A stretch of DNA of 6,548 bases from Candidatus Nanohalarchaeota archaeon (GTDB lineage: Archaea; EX4484-52; B79-G9): positions 1 to 6,548 of the forward strand of contig JAFCBW010000122.1 of assembly GCA_017610525.1 (NCBI GenBank), given 5' to 3'. Positions 1 through 5,015 of this stretch are shown here, piece by piece (the stretch's first letter is position 1; each line of letters begins with the position of its first letter). A model generated the notes under the pieces. The model searched no databases. It had not been told where the DNA came from and saw only the letters and a program-made list of their open reading frames with translations. The translations under genes and the position numbers were made by a program.

Positions 1-85
1 CCTCTTGTTGTTTTGTTGCTTTTCTCATAAACTGCGTTAAAATAGTATGGTCTCGTCATATCGATTATGATTTGCTAAACAAGTA

Positions 86-101
86 CGAAAAAAGATTTTT
101 A
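86..101 (-). terminator. T-rich terminator candidate after the DUF116 pair
   Basis: Read on the minus strand, a run of six T (positions 93-88) follows the downstream DUF116 stop codon by about 26 bases. Archaeal termination commonly occurs at T-runs without a strong hairpin. A shorter T-run reads on the plus strand at 96-100, so it could act in both directions. No clear stem is visible. The 85 bases to its left hold no gene I can support. Confidence 0.35.
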
Positions 102-118
102 TTGAGTTCTTTGCATAG

Positions 119-739
119 TCACAGTCCCATCTTCATTGCGCTATATAGTGCTTTTACGTTCGCTTTTGTGTTGTAGCACCCATCTTTTGTCAGGGGGACG
201 CCGTATACAGGAACATTTAGCGGTGCTAGTGAGCGCATCACTTTATTCAGTTCATAATCGCATGCCAGCAGCAATATGCCATCAAACTTATCGCGTTTTA
301 CAACGTATTTGACAGCGGAAGAGCCAGTCAGGATATACAATCTGATGCCCATATCCTCTGCTGTTTTTTTTATTTCTGTGAACAGGCATTTGCCGCATGA
401 TTTGCACTGTATGCCGTCCCGCGCGCTTGAAGCAGGACAGTCAAGTGATCTCATGCAATGCGGCGCAAGAAGTATTCTTTTCTTGGTTTTCATATACTTT
501 TTTTTACTTGCCATGTTCTTCAGCCCAACCATGATTGCATCAAGCTTTTTCGTATTTCCAAATCTCGCATAGATTGTTTTTAAGGGCATATAGAAAAAAT
601 CAAGAACGTCTGCAGAGAAGGAGTATAGTATCACTCTTCTTTTCAGTGCAATGTATCCGACAAACAGGGACAGTGTCACTAAAACTACAGCAATCCACAC
701 ACTGTAAACAATTATCTTTCCCAGCAGTTCATACATCAT
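119..739 (-). CDS. DUF116 family membrane-anchored cysteine-rich protein (downstream copy)
   Basis: Predicted 206-residue protein of the DUF116 family, whose function is not established to my knowledge. Residues about 9-32 form one hydrophobic membrane segment, followed by basic residues (KRR), so the rest is probably cytoplasmic. The family-like core starts at an APHCMR motif (Cys95) and continues with Cys101 and a CKSCGKC cluster (Cys112, 115, 118). An LLACDYEL stretch with Cys160 and a GVPLTKDGCYNT motif (Cys188) follow. The CxxCxxC spacing suggests an iron-sulfur cluster or zinc site; this is inference. The gene overlaps the stop of its upstream paralogue by 11 bases, so the two are almost certainly co-transcribed and translationally coupled. 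Two adjacent ATG codons (739 and 736) could start it. The first is used here because it aligns with the paralogue (MMYELLGK against MIIPYELIGK). Confidence 0.85.
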   Translation of the reverse strand: MMYELLGKIIVYSVWIAVVLVTLSLFVGYIALKRRVILYSFSADVLDFFYMPLKTIYARFGNTKKLDAIMVGLKNMASKKKYMKTKKRILLAPHCMRSLDCPASSARDGIQCKSCGKCLFTEIKKTAEDMGIRLYILTGSSAVKYVVKRDKFDGILLLACDYELNKVMRSLAPLNVPVYGVPLTKDGCYNTKANVKALYSAMKMGL

Positions 740-1373
740 CAGAACACAACCTCATCTTTTCGATTACATCATCTACATTTACTGCTGTGTTAAAGCACCC
801 GTCTCTTGTAAGCGGCACGCCCTGTACAGGGACAAATGGCGAAAGATCATGCATGGACTCATTCAGCTCGTTGAAACAGGCAATGCCAAGAGCAACTTTT
901 GGCTTATCCACTTTCATGATTTTCTTAACGAAGCTCCCGCCAGGTATGATATACAATTTATAGCCGTATTTCTCACATGCCTTCTTTATGCGGGTATAAT
1001 CACACTTGCCACAGCCAAGACATTTATATCCTGTTATCGGGTCGCAGCGGGCTTTGCATTTAGGATCTCTCATGCATTGTGGCCCAATCAGTGCCTTATT
1101 TTTCTTATGCGCTATAAACCTATCCAAATTAACTGCGTTTCTGATCTCTATCTGTATCTCGTCTATTATGGTGCTTCGAATCGAAAATATTCGGCATATC
1201 TGTTTTGCGGGGGAATATAGCAGATCGAGTATGAATAATACGAAGTTTGGGAAGAGTATTTTCTTTTTTTTGAAGGAGTAGGCGCCGAGACTCATGGCTA
1301 TTAGTAGTATTAGAAAGATTATGAGGGAGAGGTAGACAGCAGCTTTGCCTATGAGTTCGTATGGTATTATCAT
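729..1373 (-). CDS. DUF116 family membrane-anchored cysteine-rich protein (upstream copy)
   Basis: Predicted 214-residue DUF116 protein, first gene of a two-gene unit with a diverged paralogue. Residues about 12-33 form a hydrophobic membrane segment followed by KKKK, which favours a cytoplasmic C-terminal domain. The core has GPQCMRDPKC (Cys100, 106), an extra Cys110, a CLGCGKC cluster (Cys118, 121, 124), IIPGG at 142-146, ACFNEL with Cys166, and GVPLTRDGCFNT with Cys193. Compared with the downstream copy it has additional cysteines (60, 110, 133, 210), so the two are not redundant at the metal-site level. The ATG at 1373 lies 26-27 bases from the centre of a TATA-like box, which fits a leaderless transcript. 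The function is unknown. A metal- or cluster-binding membrane-associated role is inference from cysteine spacing. Confidence 0.87.
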   Translation of the reverse strand: MIIPYELIGKAAVYLSLIIFLILLIAMSLGAYSFKKKKILFPNFVLFILDLLYSPAKQICRIFSIRSTIIDEIQIEIRNAVNLDRFIAHKKNKALIGPQCMRDPKCKARCDPITGYKCLGCGKCDYTRIKKACEKYGYKLYIIPGGSFVKKIMKVDKPKVALGIACFNELNESMHDLSPFVPVQGVPLTRDGCFNTAVNVDDVIEKMRLCSDDV

Positions 1374-1394
1374 GGGTTCTTTATTTTTACTGAG

Positions 1395-1404
1395 TTTTAA
1401 ATAA
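1395..1404 (-). promoter_or_regulatory. TATA box of the DUF116 operon
   Basis: The minus strand reads TTATTTAAAA, a good archaeal TATA-like box centred 26.5 bases before the ATG at 1373, so the transcript would start at or next to the start codon. It lies in the 40-base gap after the epimerase stop codon. No Shine-Dalgarno sequence precedes this ATG, which fits leaderless translation. Confidence 0.6.
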
Positions 1405-1413
1405 TTGAGGGGT

Positions 1414-2352
1414 TTATTGTTTCTGCAGGGATTTGTATGTCTTTTTCATGCCGGTCTTGAGGTCGTATTTTGGGTTGTAGCCCAGTTCTTTTTTTGCTTT
1501 TTTGATGCTGACTGTTCTGTTTCTTATCAGCCGGTCTATGCTTGAGCGCATCTTTGTTACATTGGGTTTTTGTTTTAAAATTTTGCATTTTGTTTCGTGG
1601 AACAGCGCCATGGTTTTTATGAGGGCTATGGGGATGTGTTTTTTTGGTTCTTTTGCGCCGATTGTTTCTGATATTATCTTGTATGTTTCCAGATATGTGT
1701 GTGCTTTGTTGTCTGCTATGTGGTATGTCTGGTTTTTTGCTTTGTCTTTTAGCATGAGGGTCAGTGCGCTGCATGCGTCTTCTATGTAGACCAGATGCCA
1801 GTTATTGCTGCCGTTTCCGATTACAGGGTAGCCTTTTTTTGCGGCCATAAATATCTGGTTCCAGAACTTGTTTGGGCCGTAGATTATTGTTATTCTTGCG
1901 ATTGTGTATGGCAGTCCTGATGTTTTTATGAGTTTTTCGCATTCTGCTTTGCTTTTTTCGTATCTTGTGGTCGGGTTGTATGGCATGTCTTCTGTTGCAG
2001 GTGTTTTTGTGTAGCCGAGGACGCCTATTGAGCTTGTGAATAGGAGGTGTTTTATTTTGTTTTTTTTGCATGCGCTTATTACATTTTTTGTGGTCTCTAT
2101 GTTTTGTTTGTACATTTTTGGGTTGCTTTCGTCGAGGTTTGCGGCGAGGTGGTAGACTGCGTCTATGTTTTTGAGGGCGCGGTTCAGTTTGTCTTTGTCG
2201 TTGATGTCTCCTGTGATTTGTTCTGCGCCTATCTTTTTGATAGACTCTGATTTATGGCGTGAGTAAACGATTACTCTATGTCCTTCCCGGAGAAGTTTTT
2301 TTGTGAGGCAGGTGCCAAGAAACCCGGTGCCGCCTGTGATTAATATGTTCAT
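1414..2352 (-). CDS. NAD-dependent epimerase/dehydratase (extended SDR family)
   Basis: Predicted 312-residue extended short-chain dehydrogenase/reductase. The N-terminus MNILITGGTGFLG carries the Rossmann GxxGxxG dinucleotide-binding motif at residues 7-13. Further family marks are GDI at 48-50, YHLAA at 67-71, FTSSIGVLG with the usual serines at 107-108, the catalytic YxxxK pair (Tyr131, Lys135), IIYGP at 156-160 and VYIEDAC at 188-194. The length suits a sugar-nucleotide epimerase or a related reductase; the substrate cannot be read from the sequence. The ATG at 2352 begins directly at the Rossmann strand, 2 bases after the DGGGP synthase stop codon, so the gene is surely co-transcribed with it. 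This context suggests a lipid-related or head-group sugar role, but that is inference. No Shine-Dalgarno sequence is seen. Extending the frame upstream only reads through the synthase gene. Confidence 0.92.
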   Translation of the reverse strand: MNILITGGTGFLGTCLTKKLLREGHRVIVYSRHKSESIKKIGAEQITGDINDKDKLNRALKNIDAVYHLAANLDESNPKMYKQNIETTKNVISACKKNKIKHLLFTSSIGVLGYTKTPATEDMPYNPTTRYEKSKAECEKLIKTSGLPYTIARITIIYGPNKFWNQIFMAAKKGYPVIGNGSNNWHLVYIEDACSALTLMLKDKAKNQTYHIADNKAHTYLETYKIISETIGAKEPKKHIPIALIKTMALFHETKCKILKQKPNVTKMRSSIDRLIRNRTVSIKKAKKELGYNPKYDLKTGMKKTYKSLQKQ

Positions 2353-2354
2353 GG

Positions 2355-3179
2355 TTATCGGCCTGCGAGTGCGCCTATAAGAAATGCGATTATTCCAAGG
2401 AACATTCCTATTTTTACTGTTTTTTGCGCTTTTTTCGGGTCTTTTAATATTGTTGAGTAGAGGAGCACTGTAATGCATGGAATTACTGAGATTATGTAAT
2501 TGTTTGTGAATATATGGTGGGTGTAGGGTATGATTGCGCTTGCTGCGCCTAAAATTACAAATATGCGCGCAAGGGTCATTGATGTTGTGGTTCCTATAAG
2601 TATTGGCAGTGTCTTTGCGCCGAGGGCTTTGTCGCCTTTTGTGTCTTCGATGTCTTTGTATATCTCGCGGCCCATTGTTGCCAGGAAGGCAATGCCTGCC
2701 AGTATCAAAACAGGTGAAGTTGACAGGTTTTGGAAACCTGTGCTGATCAGTGCGCCTGAGAGAAAGGTGACTGCTGCAAGGAAGGAGTCTGTGATGTTTC
2801 CGATTATCGCGATTTTCTTTAGTTTCCATGCGTATAGTGTCGATATCGTAAAGTTGATGATGGCGATTGTGAAATATTGTGGGCTTACAAGCAGAGCAAG
2901 GGCGGTACCTGTTGTGCTTAGCAGGAAGTAGTATGCTGCGGCGTTTTTTCTGGTTATTTTGCCGGAGGGCAGTGGCCTTTTAGGCTTATTGATTTTGTCG
3001 ATTTCGTAATCATAATAGTCGTTGATGACATTCCCGCCGGCGCATATTAAAAACGCTGCGATCAGGGCTATCAGGATTGCGGTGGGATTGACTGTGGATG
3101 ATAGTATCGCACCTGTGAGAACCCCTATACTTGCAAGAAAGCAGACATTTGGCCGTATTATATTCCAGTAAGTATTCAT
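2355..3179 (-). CDS. Digeranylgeranylglyceryl phosphate synthase (UbiA family prenyltransferase)
   Basis: Predicted 274-residue integral membrane prenyltransferase. In archaea this UbiA branch transfers the second geranylgeranyl chain from its diphosphate to geranylgeranylglyceryl phosphate, making the diether core precursor. Two Asp-rich motifs that bind Mg-diphosphate are intact: NDYYDYEID (residues 53-61) and KDIEDTKGD (175-183), each followed by the expected basic stretch (NKPKRPLPSG; KTLPI). Hydrophobic segments fill the rest, about eight or nine, as is usual for UbiA. The ATG at 3179 is chosen because MNTYWNIIRP gives a typical UbiA N-terminus and lies about 26 bases from the shared TATA centre. 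The GGGP synthase of the preceding pathway step is divergently transcribed next to it, which strongly supports this assignment over other UbiA substrates. Confidence 0.92.
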   Translation of the reverse strand: MNTYWNIIRPNVCFLASIGVLTGAILSSTVNPTAILIALIAAFLICAGGNVINDYYDYEIDKINKPKRPLPSGKITRKNAAAYYFLLSTTGTALALLVSPQYFTIAIINFTISTLYAWKLKKIAIIGNITDSFLAAVTFLSGALISTGFQNLSTSPVLILAGIAFLATMGREIYKDIEDTKGDKALGAKTLPILIGTTTSMTLARIFVILGAASAIIPYTHHIFTNNYIISVIPCITVLLYSTILKDPKKAQKTVKIGMFLGIIAFLIGALAGR

Positions 3180-3200
3180 ACATCTCAATTCAATTAACAC

Positions 3201-3212
3201 ATTTAAATATTT
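3201..3212. promoter_or_regulatory. Shared bidirectional TATA element between DGGGP and GGGP synthase genes
   Basis: The sequence ATTTAAATATTT contains two overlapping self-complementary cores, ATTTAAAT (3201-3208) and AAATATTT (3205-3212), so it reads as a TATA box on either strand. The intergenic region is 52 bases (3180-3231) and its midpoint, 3205.5, lies inside the element. That is 26.5 bases from each start codon, the expected archaeal TATA-to-start distance. Both genes would then be leaderless and driven from one element or two overlapping ones. Confidence 0.65.
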
Positions 3213-3231
3213 TAGAGTAGCAATAATTGTT

Positions 3232-3948
3232 ATGAAAATCGGGAAAACTGAGAAGCATATTAATGGTATTGTCGAAAGCGGTTCCGGAGTATTTATGGGC
3301 CTGATTGATCCTGACCCAATTAAGCATACTCCTGATAGTGCGGTTAAGCTGGCAAAAGACCTGTATGAAGGCGGTGCTGATGTCATCATGCTTGGCGGGT
3401 CTATTGGTGCGCAGGGCCAGTTTCTTGATAATATCGCAAAGCTGATAAAGGAGAATGTGGATGTTCCGCTTCATCTTTTTCCAGGTAATATCGGCAATGT
3501 CACAAGGTATGCTGATTCGATTTATTTTATGAGCCTTTTGAATTCTAAGAATCCTTACTGGATTGCCGGTGCGCAGATTCTGAGTGCGTCGACTATAAAG
3601 AAGTATGATGTGGAGCCGATTCCTACTGCATATCTTGTTTTTGAGCCGGGCCAGACTGTGGGGTGGGTTGGTGAGTCAAGGCTTCTTCCGAAGATCAAGC
3701 CTGATCTTGCGGTTATCTATGCCATGGCTGCACAGTATATGGGTATGAGGTTTGCTATTCTTGAGTCCGGGTCCGGGGCGCCGGAGCCGGTTCCGTTGCC
3801 GCTTGTCTCTGCTGTGAGAAAGAGTGTGGATATCAATATTGTGATTGCCGGCGGTGTGAAGACGCCTGCACAGGCAGGGGCGCTGATTGAGGCAGGTGCG
3901 AATTGCATTATCAAGAAGTTTGCTGATGCTATTCATTTGAAGGGGTAG
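3232..3948 (+). CDS. Geranylgeranylglyceryl phosphate synthase
   Basis: Predicted 238-residue TIM-barrel prenyltransferase of the GGGPS/PcrB family. It joins sn-glycerol-1-phosphate to geranylgeranyl diphosphate, the first committed step of archaeal ether lipids. Family motifs in order are LIDPD (24-28), MLGGS (53-57), LFPGN (82-86), SLLNSKNPYW (101-110), IPTAYLVFEPG (130-140), GWVG (144-147), MGMR (170-173), ESGSGAPEPVP (178-188) and IAGGVKTP (205-212). The usual C-terminal phosphate loop, G followed by T or N, is absent and KKF (228-230) stands at that place. The rest of the active site looks intact, so it is probably the working enzyme. ATG 3232 starts the MKIGK N-terminus and fits the leaderless TATA distance. 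No Shine-Dalgarno sequence is present. It diverges from the DGGGP synthase gene and ends one base before the convergent HEPN stop. Confidence 0.93.
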   Translation: MKIGKTEKHINGIVESGSGVFMGLIDPDPIKHTPDSAVKLAKDLYEGGADVIMLGGSIGAQGQFLDNIAKLIKENVDVPLHLFPGNIGNVTRYADSIYFMSLLNSKNPYWIAGAQILSASTIKKYDVEPIPTAYLVFEPGQTVGWVGESRLLPKIKPDLAVIYAMAAQYMGMRFAILESGSGAPEPVPLPLVSAVRKSVDINIVIAGGVKTPAQAGALIEAGANCIIKKFADAIHLKG

Positions 3949-3949
3949 T

Positions 3950-4342
3950 TTAGTATTCCAGAGCCTCTTTGGCACAGGTCAGGTATTTTTCTGCGTTTCG
4001 AATCCATTTTTCTGCGTCTTTCCTGCTTATCTCTATTCCTTTGTAGTCTGCTTTTGATTTCATGATGACAGCTGATGTAATTATGCTTCTGAGGTCTGCG
4101 AATTTGGAGGGTATCTTGTTGAGCCGGATTATCTCGAGAAATAAGCGGGGTGCATCGTCGTGTCTCATTGCCTGCTTGTCCAGGAGAGCCAAGGTTAATG
4201 CATCATTTGCCCTGATGATTGAGTGGATTGCCTGGGCAACTACGACTGTGTACTTTTCTCTTTCGGCAATGTCTGTGTATATTGATTTTTTAGCGCTTTC
4301 TATAGTCAATGCACCAATAAATTGAGTACGGTGCCTTGCCAT
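3950..4342 (-). CDS. HEPN domain protein, partner of the MNT gene
   Basis: Predicted 130-residue all-helical protein that I read as HEPN-like. The central helix AIHSIIRANDALTLALL (39-55) is followed by RHDDAPRLFLEII and then ADLRSIITSAV, and it ends in a SKADYKGIEI motif (96-105) typical of HEPN C-terminal helices. HEPN proteins paired with minimal nucleotidyltransferases are often RNase toxins or substrate-binding partners. Here the RNase motif R-x(4-6)-H is not present, nor is the R-x4-H-x-Y site that MntA antitoxins modify, so toxic RNase activity is doubtful. The gene follows the nucleotidyltransferase gene by 45 bases and is probably its operon partner. There is no Shine-Dalgarno sequence before the ATG. 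Its stop lies one base from the convergent GGGP synthase stop. Confidence 0.78.
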   Translation of the reverse strand: MARHRTQFIGALTIESAKKSIYTDIAEREKYTVVVAQAIHSIIRANDALTLALLDKQAMRHDDAPRLFLEIIRLNKIPSKFADLRSIITSAVIMKSKADYKGIEISRKDAEKWIRNAEKYLTCAKEALEY

Positions 4343-4350
4343 ATAGATGA

Positions 4351-4380
4351 AAGCAAATTGGTTTTTGGTGATGTTTGCTT
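4351..4380 (-). other. Inverted repeat in the MNT-HEPN gap
   Basis: AAGCAAA at 4351-4357 and TTTGCTT at 4374-4380 form a perfect 7-base inverted repeat around a 16-base loop, filling most of the 45-base gap between the nucleotidyltransferase stop and the HEPN start. It could be a weak RNA hairpin that tunes expression of the second gene. The AT-rich composition means chance is quite possible. Confidence 0.25.
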
Positions 4381-4387
4381 ATTTATT

Positions 4388-4984
4388 TTATGCTTTCACT
4401 ACAGCCAGACTTCGGCTTCTTTTAGTTCTTTCATATAATATCTCGCCTTTGTCTAATTCTTTGATAAGTTGTACTTTTTCTTTGACTTCTTTTCTGCTCA
4501 GTATGATAGGTACAATTTTTATCCTGGTTCTCTCTAATGTTTTATTTGCTATATTTACAATTATGTTTTCCAGATTTTTGTCTCTTTTACATACTAGCGC
4601 GATGTCAACGTCGCTTGTTAGTTTTTCTTTGCCTTTTGCAACGCTTCCGAATAGTATGGCTTTGTCAATGTTTCTTATTTTACTTGCTTCATTGATGAAT
4701 TCTTTTGCTGCTAACCTGTGCGGCGATAGTTCCAATTCCAGATATTTAGATGCCTTTTCTGCCAGGGGTGAGTTTTTGTTTAATTTGCAAACATTGTATG
4801 CGCCTATTTTTTCTATGAATACTAAGCCGGATTGCTCCAGTTTCTGGATGTATCTCCATGTTGTGGCGTATGAGGTGTTGGTTTTTTTTGATATTTCAAG
4901 AATTGTAAAGTTTCTTTCAGGATACCTAAAGAATAGTTTAATTATTGTCGGATATTTCAGTAGTTTTTGGATAATAGTATTCAT
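4388..4984 (-). CDS. Winged-helix / minimal nucleotidyltransferase (MNT) fusion protein
   Basis: Predicted 198-residue protein with two domains. Residues about 8-66 look like a winged helix-turn-helix: TILEISKKTNTSYATTWRYI, then KLEQSGLVF and a short wing. Residues about 88-185 are a minimal nucleotidyltransferase with a perfect GS-x10-D-x-D motif (Gly113, Ser114, Asp125, Asp127). No obvious third acidic residue is seen in the following IKIVPII strand. MNT proteins paired with HEPN proteins act as antitoxins, in studied cases by adding AMP to the HEPN toxin. The fused DNA-binding domain suggests the protein also regulates its own promoter, where a 13-base direct repeat overlaps the start codon. 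The ATG at 4984 lies 26.5 bases from a TATA-like box. The region is much poorer in G+C than the neighbouring GGGP synthase-like gene (15 of 60 bases at 4921-4980), compatible with recent acquisition. Confidence 0.88.
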   Translation of the reverse strand: MNTIIQKLLKYPTIIKLFFRYPERNFTILEISKKTNTSYATTWRYIQKLEQSGLVFIEKIGAYNVCKLNKNSPLAEKASKYLELELSPHRLAAKEFINEASKIRNIDKAILFGSVAKGKEKLTSDVDIALVCKRDKNLENIIVNIANKTLERTRIKIVPIILSRKEVKEKVQLIKELDKGEILYERTKRSRSLAVVKA

Positions 4985-5003
4985 AAATGAATAATAGTAT
5001 TCA
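4971..5003. repeat. Two 13-base direct repeats at the MNT promoter and start (operator candidate)
   Basis: ATAATAGTATTCA occurs at 4971-4983 and again, identical, at 4991-5003. The period is 20 bases, close to two helical turns, so both copies face the same side of the DNA. One copy covers most of the start codon and codons 2-5. The other fills the space between the TATA-like box and the start. A protein bound here would block transcription initiation. The winged-helix domain of the encoded protein is the natural candidate; this is inference. Confidence 0.5.
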
Positions 5004-5006
5004 ATT

Positions 5007-5014
5007 TATTTAAA
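5007..5014 (-). promoter_or_regulatory. TATA box of the MNT-HEPN module
   Basis: The minus strand reads TTTAAATA, centred 26.5 bases before the ATG at 4984, which again gives a leaderless transcript. It sits immediately before the stop codon of the upstream GGGP synthase-like gene (5016-5018). The module can thus be expressed on its own, although read-through from the upstream gene is also likely in a 31-base gap with no T-run terminator. Confidence 0.55.
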
Positions 5015-5015
5015 G

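Noticed and set aside
1..28. Possible start of a minus-strand gene (MRKATKQQE) running off the left edge, or the tail of a plus-strand gene ending at TAA 28-30
   Set aside because: Only nine codons are visible in either case, with no TATA box at the expected distance and no ribosome binding site.
2047..2250. Plus-strand frame rich in F, V and C opposite the epimerase
   Set aside because: It arises from the T/G-rich strand bias; the epimerase on the minus strand is clear.
2353..2829. N-terminal extension of the epimerase frame upstream to 2829
   Set aside because: The extra sequence lies entirely inside the DGGGP synthase gene in another frame and is H/R/N-rich. The Rossmann motif begins right at the ATG at 2352.
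3180..3389. N-terminal extension of the DGGGP synthase to 3389
   Set aside because: It would cross the shared promoter and the start of the GGGP synthase gene. The UbiA family begins at MNTYWNIIRP.
4347..4994. Long plus-strand open frame opposite the nucleotidyltransferase
   Set aside because: It is antisense to a gene with a perfect GS-x10-D-x-D motif, and its product is a hydrophobic low-complexity shadow.
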